Shown here: piece after piece, positions 10,475 through 23,318 of the stretch | How positions within the stretch are numbered: the stretch's first letter is position 1 | Layout of the letters: every line of letters begins with the position of its first letter | DNA from: Cryptomeria japonica | Taxonomy: Eukaryota > Streptophyta > Pinopsida > Cupressales > Cupressaceae | Length of the DNA stretch: 64,000 nucleotides | Assembly (NCBI RefSeq): GCF_030272615.1 | Contig: NC_081407.1 | Coordinates: forward strand, 143,780,897-143,844,896 | Direction of reading: 5' to 3' | The notes under the pieces: model-generated | What the model was told of the DNA's origin: nothing | The model's database searches: none | What the model saw: the letters and a program-made list of their open reading frames with translations, nothing else | Translations under genes and position numbers: made by a program

Positions 10475-13400
10475 ATGGAAGTTGGATCATCCTCTACACC
10501 TACTTTCATTGCAAATCCAACTGTTCTCGAGGTTAAGGATCGTCCCATGCCAATTTTCAAGCCATGCCCACATATTTTCACCTTGGATGATTCGGTTGGT
10601 GCATTTTCACGTGTTCCAGAAGGAATTGTTTATGTGGAAGATGTCAGAGCATATATTCATTGCCACATTAAGGATCTGGGTACTAGTGACATCAATAATA
10701 TGTACATGAATGAGTTGATGGGTGACTCAGGTAAGATAAAACCCAAATATAAGCACATTGAAGATCTAGGGTTTATTGGCATCCTTGATATCCCTGAATT
10801 CAAAGATGAGATCATTTGATATGTACTGAGTAGAGTTCATGGAGAGTTCATTTGGTTGGATAGGCCATATAAGATCACAAAGGAGTCCATTAAGGCCATC
10901 ATCGGTTTGCCATAGATTGGTCAGCATCTGGAGAAAAAGATTTCAAATGATCAAGTTAAAAAATATACAGGCACAACTTCAGATTGATGATCATTGAGGG
11001 TCAGCACCATCACTAATCGAGACATCAGATTTGGTAGCATGATCATTGGGTATAGGGTAACTCAATCCAACTGTCTCAATTCTATTTCTAGCTCCTGCAT
11101 ATATGTCACACATAAAATTATGAAGGAAAATGAGAAAATAGATCTCTATGAATGGATGAAAGATGAGTTGATCATTAACCTTGGAAAGATTAAAGGAGAG
11201 AAAAGGGGGGTATTTCAGTATGGGAATCTCATTGTCAGCTTAATGTTATTTTTCCTTAATGAAACTCCCAGTTTTGGAAAGAGACAGTGGGCATTTGACA
11301 TCCCAATAGGCGGGCAATTGAATCAATCCATTGCTAGCTTGGGAAGCTTGCGAGATGATAAGGTTTGGAGTTATTTCAAGGCATTTTAGAAAGCAATAAA
11401 ATCAAGAGAGAGGGTTCCCAAACACATTGTTGACAAATATTCAACCAAGATATGTTTTATGGTCAAAAAAGATGAAACCTTAATGGAAGCAGTTAAACCT
11501 CGGAAGATATGGATAGAGGAGATGGGGTATGAGGTTGATGTTGTGATTCTGGATGCTTATGCTAAAATGTTGATTGATGCTCCAATTGATGAGGTTGAAA
11601 AGTCTTTTGGTATTGCAAAACAAAAGAAGCAAGAGGTTCAAACTGAAATCAATCAGAAGAATAGGGAGAAATAGCAAGGTAAGGCTAGCAAATTTGTTGA
11701 AAAAGTATCTCAAGACATCAAGGCCTTATTGGAAGTTGTTCCAGCAAAAGGAAGGAAGAGGAAAGAGCCTAAAATATTCATTGAGCCTATTCCACCAAAA
11801 TTTGGAACTGAAGATGACATTCCTCTAGCATTCAAGAGGGTATTGAGAAAGAAAGATGAGGAGCCTAAGGAGGAGGCAAGAAAGCAACCGGTAAGAAAGG
11901 TCACAATCAAGGTACCGGCCTGCAAACCTGCAAAGAAAAGAGCTCCAAAGGAAACATCTCTTACACCTTATGCACCATCTGGTACTGGAAGAAGAAAGAA
12001 TAAGGAAGACATAGACCTTTCTATTGTAACTGGTAATGTATCTATAATCCCTCATAAGACTTGTGCAGAACTGATAGATGAAATCACCAAGGATGGAATT
12101 TTGAAAAATATATAATACTATTATGAACATTTAGATGATGATGAATAGAAAGAAATTGAGGAAGAAGTCTTGTTACACCTAGATATATTTAAGAAGGCTT
12201 TGTTAGAAATTGAAAAGAAAATACCGACTCAACTGTATAATAATCTAGATGCTAGGAGATCATCTGTTATAGACGAGGACCAGCACATAAAAATTCAAGA
12301 GTTATTAACTACTTGCAGTTCAATTACTCCAAATGAATTGGATATGATCCTTGAACTTGCAAACAGAACAATTTTCCATAGCAAGCACAAGATAATTAAC
12401 CTTATGGCAGGCAGGGTTAATGAAATAATAAATGAAACTCACAAGGCATGGGTACAATTCTTTCTTGACAACCCTAATTTCTTCTCTTCACCAAAAACTA
12501 ATCCTAAGAATAACACTACTGACATCCCGGCTAAAGAGAGAGGCAAAGGTGTAGTGGGTGCCTCACCCATAATTTTGAAAGATACTAAGGAATTGGATAT
12601 AGAGCCCCCGGTAGAATCAAATGTATAGGACAAGAGGAGATACCGGCAAAAGTAGATAATGTACATATATCGGCAGATACACAGAATGTACAGATAGAGG
12701 ATACAATTAATATGGAATCGGCAGTAATAGATACTGCACCAAGTGGCAAAGCCATCGGTCCAAAAGATGATGTTATTAAAGATATTAAACCATTAGAGAG
12801 AAAGGGAGAGGAATTCAGCAGGGAACCGATAGCCAGCACATCTTTGTTGTCAATTGACACCTCCTAGGTAGAGCAGAAGAGCATAACTGAGATGAGTTAT
12901 GTTGAGCTCATGATGATAGGTTCTCAAAAGATGATGAAGGAAAGGTCAGTGGACAAGGGAATAATTGATCAGTCAATTCCTATTTTGCACAAACTTGTCC
13001 CAAAGTGCCAATTTGACAAAGGAGCAAGCCCATCCAGCAAGCTCAAAATAATTACTGAGCACATCTCTAAGGATTTTCAATCATTGCAGCAAATATCTAA
13101 CTGGAAGGCATTGGAAAGATTCACTCAAGATAAAAAAATCCACTTTTGATCAATTGATTGAATCAAAAAAGAAAGAGATTACTGATAAATTAAAGTTAAT
13201 TGATAATGCTTTAAGGCAATGTACAAATATATACAGAGTATGTTGTAACACTGGATTACTAACTGCAGATATAGATAAAGGCATTAGAGATTCTTAGGAT
13301 AAAATTGCAGGTACAATGAATTCTTTTGATGGTTCCAATTCTTTGACTACATCTATTGATGGGCAGATTTTGTTGTTAGAAGCTCAAATTTCATCTCTTG

Positions 13401-15353
13401 AAAGGGATGGAGACAAAATCATTAGAAGAGCTAAAGGGCTCAAAGGATTGGTGAGTCCCCGGTTGGACTCCTTGAGTGTACATAAAAAGGAATGCATAGA
13501 TATGATTGGTAAGCCATGATGCAGAGCATCATGGACCCACCCACAATAACATTGTAGCTTATCATTCTTGCTTCTTCAAAAACTCAAGTCTTCTTGTTTC
13601 ACCTTCCTTCACTAGGCTTCACCAAGATGCCAAAATAGAACTCTCAACCTCACCAACTTGTTCCAACACATCCTAGGGTCTCTACATACCCTATTCCACT
13701 TTACCGAATAGGCTTCACTCACCCTATCAACTGGTTAACTCACAAACCCTTACCCGGGTCCCTAAATAGGTCAATTCCCTAGTAGCCCTGTTCAGCAGGT
13801 ATTCTAACCTTTACTCACAATAATCCCAAAACACTTGAAAATTAAATTATATATCTAGATACCCTTCTGGAAGTTACATATCATATGTGAAAATCAACTA
13901 TTGATCTTTTGGACAAAATACTCAGACCAACACCCTGCTACACACCAACTAGGCCCAATTAGCCCTCTTTTTCAAAGTAAGTACCAACAAATGGTACGAC
14001 CACAAATCCAAACCAAAAAAAATTCTTGACAAATTTTCCAAAACCATAGATTTTCTAGGTTTCAAGACAATAAACATTGATTTGATAGGTTAGATACTAA
14101 ACCCCCCTTTTTAGGCCTAGAAAACTAGAACCTCCTTGTTCAAACCCCAAAACTCGCTTCCAGATCTTGAAACTTGTTATTCACCATGTATTTACCATCC
14201 TCTAACACTTTTTCACATAAAAACACTACCTCCTTAAGGTAGATCTTCTGCTGCTATACTCATGTCTCCATTTTCATGTTTTTCCTTACTCAATCTCTTA
14301 GCCTAGGGTATCAACACTTCATCTCCACATTATTCCCTACACATGTAAGGTTAGAGACACATATAATACAATATTCCTGACCCATTCCACAAGAAATAGC
14401 CACCACATAAAGTGGAATGGGTCACATTTGGATTGTGACTCTCAAAACTTCCCAAAAACAATCACCTACAGCAGATTTTAGGACAGCAAATAGAAGTATA
14501 TCAGATTTGAATGTAAAAACTTCAATAACAGTATAAAATTATAGTAAAAACACTCCTCTACATTTCCAAATCCATTTCAAATCAATAATGAAGCAAAGAA
14601 GAAGAGTTTCAGACCAATAAAGTGCAGATTTTAGACCAAAATTGCAAGGAAAACCTTGTATTTTTATTGCCAAACTCCAAACTCTTACAATGCCCAGAAA
14701 ATCTGACCCTCTACCTCTTCATTTTGGATTATTACAAACATATTTAAACCTCTTCCCTTCATGGAAACTGAAAACCAACTCTTAACCACCCATACAACCA
14801 CTTTTGGGTGTTTACAACTTTAATTTATTGTCAAATTGACACTTTTAGTTGTCAATTGACAAGTTTTTAACTTTTTTGCATCTTGAAAATTTCTAATCAA
14901 TTTCATTACATTAATATGGTCACACAAGACCTTATGAAACTTAAAATGCTCATTAAAAACCTATTCTACCCATTGAACCCCATTACATTACTCATCTTGA
15001 CATTATTTGCCCAACATGGCAATTTTGACAACTTATTACAAAATGACTCATTACATGAGTTTGATGACTCCAAATGGAATTATTATCCATGTTTAAAATA
15101 TCAAATGGTCATTTTAACCTCATAGACTTAATTATCTCATAAATCTTCATTATGGCCTCATGGTGGCCAATCTTGTCTTGGGTGCTCCTGCACCAAGCCC
15201 ACACCAGCAGATCTTAAGGAGAAAGAGTCCCATGCTCATATGCTTAATGGACTTGTATCAGTATCTGGGACATTCAAATTCAGCTAGGACAATTATCTAG
15301 AGATTTTGGAGAAAACCTATCCAGAAATTTTCAAGTATATTAAGCTCCGGTAA
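10475..15353 (+). pseudogene. NA-1 ORF2, long protein of unknown function
   Basis: From the ATG at 10475 one frame can be followed to 12628 with only in-frame stops (10817 TGA, about 10915 TAG, 11387 TAG, 11672 TAG, 12113 TAA, 12626 TAG). A one-base shift then holds to about 13140, and the first frame returns to 13516. A solo LTR (13517-15195) interrupts, and the frame resumes in phase at 15201, ending with TAA at 15351. Total is roughly 1,065 codons. The N-terminal part includes a KESIKAIIGLP block and a hydrophobic FQYGNLIVSLMLFFLNE segment; the middle is Lys/Glu-rich, probably disordered and basic; the C-terminal third is helical. I see no protease, RT, RNase H or integrase motif. Many stops are one C-to-T step from Gln or Arg codons. 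The C-terminal third resembles NA-2 ORF2. Function is unknown. Confidence 0.7.
13517..15195 (-). mobile_element. Solo LTR of the G2 family inside NA-1 ORF2
   Basis: On the plus strand it starts TGATGCAGAG and ends CTGCACCA, the same ends as the G2 LTRs, with no internal gypsy sequence. Flanks are AGCCA (13512-13516) and AGCCC (15196-15200), a 5-bp TSD with one change. At 1,679 bp it compares with 1,583 bp for the left G2 LTR. It is explained by LTR-LTR recombination. Confidence 0.82.
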
Positions 15354-15420
15354 GGTGTTTTAGGACACATTCTTTGTACAGAATTTCATTCTTTATCCCG
15401 TTTTTTGGTACTTTTTGGCA

Positions 15421-15610
15421 TTGATGTCAAAGGGCGAGGAGTATAGGTGAAAAATAAATCCTTGACATCAAGAGATATGGAGTATTTGTACAGATCATGA
15501 TCACAGATGACATATTCACCTTAGGGGGAGCAGTCTCAAGGTGCATCCAGCAAATGGAAACCATTATTATTTTTCACATGAGTGTTTCCATCAATGCCAA
15601 AGGGGGATAT
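15421..15610 (+). promoter_or_regulatory. NA-1 polypurine array and PPT
   Basis: Several purine tracts follow ORF2: GTCAAAGGGCGAGGAG (about 15426), TTAGGGGGAGCAG (about 15521) and the one used at the LTR border, CCAAAGGGGGATAT (15597-15610). Repeated PPT-like copies are typical of Sireviruses. Confidence 0.75.
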
Positions 15611-16519
15611 TGTTGGCAATTGACACTATTTGATTTGTTTCATATGTTTTCATTGATGGCAACATGTTCCGGCTTCATTCTTTGGTTTGGTACTTCACCG
15701 GCAAACACTTCACCGACACCGGCAGGTATCTTCACCGGTAGGAAGGACTCTATGGATACCAATATATGAGGCTAACATCATTGGGAGATCCAGCAATCAG
15801 AAATTCATTTTGTTATTTATGTATATATGTAATAAGCTGACATGTATAATCATTTTGTATTATCCATGTAAGCCGACATGAGTCATGAAGGACTGTAAGG
15901 GTATATAGGTCAGTTATTAGATCATTTTGATATATGATGATGTTGTGTAATTAGATCAGTAATGCAAAGATCATGAATATGATGTCATTTGTGTAAGAGA
16001 TCAATATTTTGTAATGATCTGTAGATGATTTTGGATGCACTCATAGAGAGAAAGCTATTCCGATAAGGGTTTAGGGTTTCAGAACCAGAACAGTCAGAGC
16101 TTAAACCAAAATTCAATCTAGCATAGCAGATGCATTAAATGAGTTCAGTTGTATGTTTCATTATTCAAAGCGGATGTAGTCAGTGAGACTCCTTTGTTTT
16201 GAGAAGTGTTCTCTAGGCAGTAAGCCTTCCTGCATGTACAAGCCCCCATATTATGTAATATCTATTCATATGGCCAGTGAATTGATATTGTGGGTCACAA
16301 ATCCCACCATGGTTTTTCCTCTTTGAGGTTTTCCCCATATAAACTCTCTATGTTATGGTGTTCATGTGTGTGATTAATTCATTTATTGATTTACTTCTTT
16401 CAATTATATATGTACTAATTTACTTGTTGGTGAATGCATGTTATAATAAGGTTAAAACTGAACATTCCTGCAGAACATTGATTCACCCCTCCCCCTCTTA
16501 GTGTTCTTGGATTCCAACA
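15611..16519 (+). mobile_element. NA-1 3' LTR
   Basis: Starts TGTTGGCAATTGACA directly after the PPT and ends TTCCAACA. It is collinear with the 5' LTR (909 against 907 bp) with many C/T and A/G differences. Confidence 0.92.
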
Positions 16520-16524
16520 CATTC

Positions 16525-18036
16525 CACCATGGTGGTGACTTGGGGTTCAAAGTTGCTTTTGGCTGGCAATGTTATGATCTTATTTGCCAATAGCTCTCAA
16601 AATATTGATTCCAAGGTTTGTCCTAATGGTGTGTATATTCATCGATACAGGAAAGTATTAGTGTTGCCTCTTTGGTTTGTGTTGTTCTCTTTTATGTTGT
16701 TGTTGCTTTGGTGATTCTTATTGTTGTTTGATGTTGAAGCTCCTTGGTTGGTATTTTGTTGATAAGTGTTAGTGCCTTGATTAGCACTTCTTTGATCATT
16801 ATTGGATGGTGGGTTGCCTGATAAAGTCAACAATTGTTGTTTAGACTTTACATTGTTGGCATCAATTACCCCATCATTAACAATGTTTTTGTTCCTTCTC
16901 CAAAATATGGACTTCTCTGAGTTATTGTTTTGATTGTTAAAGGTGTTATTGTTCAACGAAATAACATCTTCCTTAAATAACTTCCAAGTTCCTTTCTTGA
17001 TGGAAGCTTCTTCTACTTGGATACCATTCTCTATTAATTTTGCAAATGATGGTATAAATAGTAGTTTGAGATGATAACTCATTTCACTATTCAGATTGTC
17101 TTTGAAGATTTCCATCTTTTCCTTTTCAAGCACATCTTGTGGATATCTTGCGACCATACGCCTCCATTGTTGTAGAAACACCATGAATGTTTCATTGTTC
17201 TTTTTCTTCATATTGCATACGTCCAGGATGGTGATTGCATGTTGGATGTTATAGGAGTATTTTGTTATGAATTTATTTACCAACTCATCAAATGATCTGA
17301 TGGGAGGTGTGAGTTTTGATAACCACTTCATTCTTTTCCCTCCCAAACTTCTTGGGAATAATCTCATTAAGTATGTGTCATTGTGAGAAAACTCCAAGCT
17401 CATAGTACAAAATTCTCGAACATGATCACAGGGATCACTCTTACCATCGTATTTGTTATACTTTGGTATATGTAAATTTTGGGGAAAAGGTACCATGTTC
17501 AATATCCTATCAAAAGGATAAGGACAAATTTCGTCTAATGAGTATCATACTGTGGTTCCTTGTTGCATGTCCTGCATTTGTATTTGAAGTGTTTGGAGTT
17601 ATTGTGTAAGAACAGCTAGGGGTGCATTTGTTCTTAGATGGGGAGCTTCCCCTCATTCATTAAGATTGTCCCGATTGTGGGTATTGTCTTGTTCATGAGT
17701 GTTATCTTGTTCATGGGTGTGATCTTGGTTACATATGTTTTCTTGATCATGTGCTTCGTCTTCTCTCAGTTGTTCTTGATAATTATATTTTCTCACCCTT
17801 GTTCTTGAAATTCTCTCATCTGTATTCCTTAATTTTTCTTTGTCAAAATCCTCAATAATATTGACTCCTTTACTAGTTAGCATGAGTAGATATTTTTTCT
17901 TATCCGCTTTTATGAGTCTTTCTACGAGTTTTTGGAAAGCCCCATTCTCTTGACATTCTTGGAGAAGCTCTTCAGTGATCTCTTTTTCTCCCATATTTGC
18001 ATATTCATCAAAAGGATTGGACAATCTATGACTCAT
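16525..18036 (-). pseudogene. G1 gag (N-terminal and core part)
   Basis: The ATG at 18036 starts a frame (MSHRLSNPFDEYANMGEKEI) of about 127 codons, ending in short THEQDN-like repeats and a stop at 17653. After two more stops the same frame continues as a Gag core, 17502-16639 (287 codons), with YDGKSDP, a KRMKWL block and a long Asn/Gln-rich tail. Downstream a TGA and another TGA lead to the NA-1 insertion near 16520; the Gag knuckle continues beyond it at 7995. The core aligns with G0 Gag over YNGKGDP-type and FI-x-x-Y blocks, so G0 and G1 are related but distinct families. It is broken and not expected to make Gag. Confidence 0.8.
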
Positions 18037-19823
18037 GCTTGATTCTGGTTGTGATTCCTTCTTTTTGTTTCTTTGAGATTGAGTGACAGCGAGAATTAAT
18101 ATATCTCTATAGTAGTGAATTCTTCTTCTTCTATTGGGGTTCTTGGGGGAGTTGGTGGCTCAGGTCAAGCTTTATTGTAAGTGATAAGAAACTTTGGAAA
18201 CAAGACGGGTTTAATCCTTCCTCCCCTATTAAGGTGTTGGTTGAATGCTCATTTCAGAATGTAAGTCGTACTTCTCTAAGGTTCTTTGTCAAATTCGTTG
18301 GTTTTTCCTTCGATATACAATCACATATGACACAAGAATGTGCGATGTGATTTAAAGAGTTGACAGTTGATATAGAGAAATTTACTCCTCTTGATAAGTG
18401 ACTTAGAACTAGGTTGTCTCTTCTTTAACTTAGTCTTTTGATGAAGACTTCTTCTCAAAATGTGGGGAGTGGTCATACACAAATGATCAATTGTTGATGT
18501 TGATATTGGATATGGATACTTTGTTTTGGAAATTCAAGTTCACTTGTCAAGTAGAAGTTCAGTTTGATTCACTTCTATGACAAAGTGTGCCAAATAATAT
18601 GAGTCAAGTTTCACGATCTAGAAACTTAATTTGACAACTTGAGAACCTAACTAGGTATTGGTTTGATAGGATTCGTTGGATGGTGGAACCTTTGATCACT
18701 GTTTTGATACTCCTCAATTTTGTTGGATGAAATCTGATCTTAAGATAGTTGAAGATTTGATATCTCTTTCTAAGGGTGCTTAGTTGGATTTGGAAATTTC
18801 TCACTTATGATCCTTTTTTTTTAAATTTAGTTGTGGGATTTGTCGAAGGTCCTAAAAGGGTATCTGAAACTGTTGATGAAAATTTCATAAGGCTACTGGT
18901 TTTCTCTCTATTTTTCGCTAATTTTGATCATATGCTAGAATAGAGACCTTGTGTGCTAAAGGATGCCCCAAAAGCTACAGAATATTTCAGATGCGCTATG
19001 CGGCCTCTCAAATGCGCTATTGTATAATGTTTGATAACATAATTGTTGAATCGGTTATGCGCTAATATGTCCCTTTAAGGTGCTAATGTTTGGTACAAAT
19101 GCACTATAATATGTTTTAGATGTGCTAGGTTGATGCTCCTATGTGCTACAGTGATGTTGGCAAGCCCTATTTGAGTTTTTACCAGTATGATACTAATCAT
19201 GCGCTAATGTGAGTGATGAAAGAACTACCTGTTAGTTAGAATACACTATCGGATGGTTGATATGCGCTAGGATGTTGCTCCTACGTGCTAACTATCCTGA
19301 TAACTTAGTTTTGATGATTTCGATGAGACATTGAGAAATGATTTTTGTGCTTTGATGGATGATTTTCTAATAAAATGATTTGAAAACATAGCAGATAGGA
19401 GTGATAACAGTTTGTCTATGCTAAACAAATAGTGTATGTTCTTTTGAGGATGTTTTCAAATCTCGGATGTTTTCATTGGTTTGGATTACAAAGAAGACAT
19501 CTCAGATAGACTCTTTATTCAAAGATCATTAACAATATCATAGCCCACTAGTCTCGATACTCTATCAGCTCAAACAACCTTGTCACCCCCTAGGGGGTGC
19601 CCCTTTTTTTGCCTTTGTCCATAAATTAACCCAAAGTAAATTGCTTCACAATTGGGTGGTTATCTTGGGAGATATATGGTGAGTGACCTTGGGGGTGGAT
19701 TCTTCCTCACCCTTGCACTATGATATTGCCAATGTTTGGTAACTGACTCAACTCAAAGCTTCTACTTCTATGGTTTTTAATCAGGCTTTTGTTCGGTCTT
19801 CAATGATAAACTCCCTTAGGAGG
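18037..19823 (-). other. G1 leader, gag-proximal part
   Basis: Non-coding sequence between the gag start and the G2 insertion. The word ATGCGCTA (minus TAGCGCAT) and close variants recur about ten times between 18950 and 19280 at irregular spacing. The same word recurs in the distal leader at 49970-50220. A palindromic CACCCCCTAGGGGGTG lies at about 19586-19601. No convincing ORF. Confidence 0.6.
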
Positions 19824-19828
19824 CTTCC

Positions 19829-21411
19829 TGATGCAGAGAGTCTTGGAGCTTGTTCTATTCACCTTCTTGGTTTCTTGTCTTACTCAACCCTCTAACTCCT
19901 CAAGCCCATCCAATGGCACTTGGTAGGGGTTTTAATATCTAGACCTCCAAGGTATAGCCACTGATCTTTGACAACCATTACCTCCTATTGAGGCTTCCAC
20001 CTCAATCCCCAACACCACTCCTAAGGCTCCAACAACCTCTGTAAAGGATCACAACACACCAACTTGTTCTAGGTGGGAAAAATACATTTACATAGTGTCT
20101 TTAAATTTTTTTAGGAGTTTGTACCTTCATACCCATTTCTAAGGTTTCCTAACCTCTCTTTGTCTCCACCGGGCTCAAATAGGCCTAATTCAATTAGCCC
20201 TCCCTTGGTGGTTTTAAGGACTTGGTTTTAAAACTTCCCAAATAAGGCCACAAATAAATTACAAATTTGGATACCCTTTTCAGGGTTACAAACAATATTG
20301 CAAATTTGCATCTAGGTTCGCCATACACATATGCAAACCAAATTTGTCCTAATCTCAAGGGTTTTGGCCTACCCGGGTGACTTACAAACTTGTTCTTCAA
20401 AACCTTCACCAGTCAAAACATATTCTCAAATAAATTGAGGATTCGTTTAGGTCATTCATAGGGCTTTCCAACCTTAGGTCCATTTCTCTTCCACCAATCC
20501 ACATGTGGTCAGAATTTGCACATCTTCTGCTGTCCTAACTCACCAACTCCTAGCGGTGAGCCTAGGGCTTCATTGTAGCTCCTCCACAAAGGTCTGAAAG
20601 ACAAAAAAACCTACTCTAATCATATGTACAAACCCTAACCTATCATTTCCTTTGATTTCAATAGGTGCCATCAATGGATGCTCAGGTTAGAGCCATTTAC
20701 TCTTAAACCCTACTTTGCAAGGGTTTTACACCTAGTTACAAAGAATGAATGGGATCTTTGCAACCAAATAAACAAACTTACTAATATACCTTTCTGGAAA
20801 GTAAATTCAACAAACACTCATACCCTGCAATGAGATTTCTCTGACAAGTCCATACTGGACCTTACAATGCAATGAAAATAAGCAAAAACTGTCAAAAATG
20901 GTGAAAAGACAAGATTTCTTGAAAACACAAAACTTGTTCTTGCATTCCAGATTCTCCAACCTGTACAATGAAGTTAATTTTAGATTATATGCTCATTATT
21001 TAGTTGTTTGAACCAACTTTGCAACACCAATCATCAAAAATGCAACTTTTGCAAAATGTTGCTCAGCAACATTTACATCTTTTTGACACTTGAGATGCAA
21101 CTTTGCATTCAACTGCATTCCAAGCCTCCTGAAGGCCCTCAAGAATCCTATAAGACCTAAACACAAAATAATAGACCCCTATTACATGATGACAATGATC
21201 TAGAGTACTACTCCTGTGATCAACATTACCATTATAACTTCCTAGGTTGATAGCATCCTGAACACAAATGACACAACTAAAAGCTTGGACAACTCAACCA
21301 TGGATCTACCGAGTCCCAAATGGTTGGTCCATTATTACATCATGAAAAATAAAACAAAAACTTAGAAGAAAATAAAAATTGCATGCTTGGAGTGTTAGGT
21401 GTCCTGCACCA
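19829..21411 (-). mobile_element. G2 3' LTR
   Basis: 1,583 bp, TGATGCAGAG...CTGCACCA on the plus strand. The PPT flanks it on the right. No insertion interrupts this copy, so it gives the reference length of the family. Confidence 0.92.
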
Positions 21412-21424
21412 TACTCCCCTGGGA
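21412..21424 (-). promoter_or_regulatory. G2 polypurine tract
   Basis: Minus strand TCCCAGGGGAGTA directly before the 3' LTR; purine-rich and adjacent, as needed for plus-strand priming. Confidence 0.7.
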
Positions 21425-21432
21425 CAAAGCAC

Positions 21433-22199
21433 TCAAGTCCCTTGAGTTAAGAGGTCTGCAATTTCAACTCCATGTTGAAGGATATCTTCTTCTGACATCC
21501 ACATAGCATTTGATTCAGGTAGCCCTACCCACTTTACAATATAATGCTTGTAGATTCATTTCCTTGTCTTCTTTATCACCTTGGTGTCCAAGATACTTTC
21601 CAACTTAACCGGTTGACATGGTGGCAAATCTCTCACCCAATCTTCATTAACCTGTGATGAGGTATCCAATTGATTTGTTTGTGACTCTCCCTTGTATGGA
21701 TAGAAATCACATACATTAAAGATAGGAGAAATACCCAAGGTGAGAGGGAGTTCAACTTTATATGCATTTTGCCCATATTTGTGCACCACCTTGAGAGGTC
21801 CAATCTTCTTCATCATTAGCTTGGTAGGCTGCCCTTTTGGAAGTCTCTCCTTCCTTTGGTATGCTAATACTAAGTCTCCAACTTTAAATTGCACACTCCT
21901 TGTTTTATCAGCATTCACCTTATACTACTTGGACTTTTGTTGTAAGGTATGCCTTACCTTATCATGCACTTCTTTGATACCTTCTGCAAAATTCTCACCT
22001 TGTGCACTCTTAGGTGTCATAGAACTAAGATCTTTGAGCTCTAGTATGCCCCTAGGATTAAATCCATACACTATCTCAAAGGGACTTCTACCTCTGCTTT
22101 GGTTCACTGAGTCATTATATGCATATTTTGCCTGACCGAATACCAAATCCCATGTATGCCCATGTTGTTTTGTAAGACATCTTAGCAAATTACCCAATG
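21433..22199 (-). pseudogene. G2 integrase C-terminal part with chromodomain-like tail
   Basis: Read from 22199 down, the end of the integrase core includes a YAYNDSVNQSRGRSPFEIVY block. A TAG at 21925-21927 is followed by the typical KVGDLVLAYQRKERLP and KIGPLKVVHKYG segment and FNVCDFYPY. After a TGA at 21556 comes YKHYIVKWVGLPESNAMW and a helix, a chromodomain-like end. Chromodomains can direct integration to marked chromatin. The frame is in phase with the integrase half at 28055-28783 once NA-2 and one TSD copy are discounted (5,855 bp). Confidence 0.82.
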
Positions 22200-23257
22200 T
22201 GTTGGCTTGATGATGATTGTAATGAATTCATCATATGTTGTCATTAATGAAACACATACACACACATATGTTCATATGTCTACCGGTATGACTTCAAGTT
22301 GTTTATACTATAACCGGTATACTATAGGTTTATTTTTAACCGGTATTTGGTGACAACCAGTATATGCATGGAGATAACCACTTGGTTATACTTGTCTTAG
22401 CATCAATATGAAGATCCAACGAAGACTATCTCAGAAGCATCACAGACAAGCGGTTTAACTCTAACTGGTATTAAGTGTTCCAATCGGTATTCGTAGATTG
22501 TGTGATGAGTTATCACCACCAACAAGTTTGGCAGTATTTTTGTGATGAGTTATGATCACTTGACCAGATACACTACACCTAGGAAATTGTGTTATGATTT
22601 CTTGAGGCCGACATGAAATCTAAATGAATTATTTTGTATGAGTGAAAGTGATATGTTATGTGCAAAGGAAAAAGTGTTAAGTTGTAGAATATGTTGAGAA
22701 GTAGTGTTGAATATGCTTAAAAGGATCTGACCAAGCAAGTATTGTGCTACTCAGACAAATCAAACAAATCTTGTTGTCTTCTACCAATTATAGCAGAATT
22801 AAAATCCCCTAACCGAGTAAGATCTAGCAAGCTTCATTGTTCAAATCCTCTAACAAGGTGATCCATTAGTTTGGATTCAGGAATCCTTTACTTAGGTTAT
22901 TCCTAACAGGGTACTACCTTTTACAGGGTATAGCTTTTAATCAAGCTTTGGGATCTCTAACAAGATTCGCTCCTAGCAGAGCACTTTGTAAACCTTAATC
23001 GGTCAGTTATCTATTACTATAGATAGTTGACTTGTAAGTTCCATCTCACCGTGGTTTTTACCTATTTGGTTTTTCCATGTACAAACACTTGTGTTATGGT
23101 GGATGTTTCACTTATTGTGGATGTTGTTATATCATTTTGGATTGCATGCATTGTGTTTAAAATTTTTGTTAAGTTCATCTATCGGTTAGTGTTTGAAGTA
23201 TTTTAATTTTTGGTATCATTGATTCACCCCCCCTCTCAGTGCTTTTCAAGTCCATCA
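22200..23257 (+). mobile_element. NA-2 5' LTR
   Basis: TGTTGGCTTGATGATG...AGTCCATCA. Several ACCGGTA words occur in U3. A degenerate CTAACAAGGT-type array lies at about 22805-23000, like that in the Copia A LTR. GATTCACCCCCCCTCTCAG lies near the end. Confidence 0.92.
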
Positions 23258-23259
23258 AT

Positions 23260-23272
23260 TGGTATCAGAGCC
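23260..23272 (+). promoter_or_regulatory. NA-2 primer-binding site (initiator Met tRNA)
   Basis: TGGTATCAGAGCC two bases after the LTR end, identical to that of NA-1. Confidence 0.9.
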
Positions 23273-23318
23273 TAAATTTTTGAAGCCTAATCGCTTAGAA
23301 TGGAGCCTTGAAACCACC

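Larger units (their letters stand above)
8001..16519 (+). mobile_element. NA-1, non-autonomous Sirevirus-like LTR element
   Basis: LTRs at 8001-8907 and 15611-16519, an initiator-Met primer site, a gag-like remnant, a long unknown ORF and a polypurine array are all present; no protease, integrase or RT motif is found. TSD is CATTT (7996-8000) against CATTC (16520-16524), one change. It lies inside the G1 gag, in the opposite orientation. The two LTRs differ at roughly 9% of positions in the first 230 bp I compared by eye, so the insertion is fairly old. Confidence 0.9.

Noticed and set aside
18950-19280. Repeated 8-bp words as a possible CRISPR array
   Set aside because: Units are too short, spacing is irregular, and the context is a plant retroelement leader.
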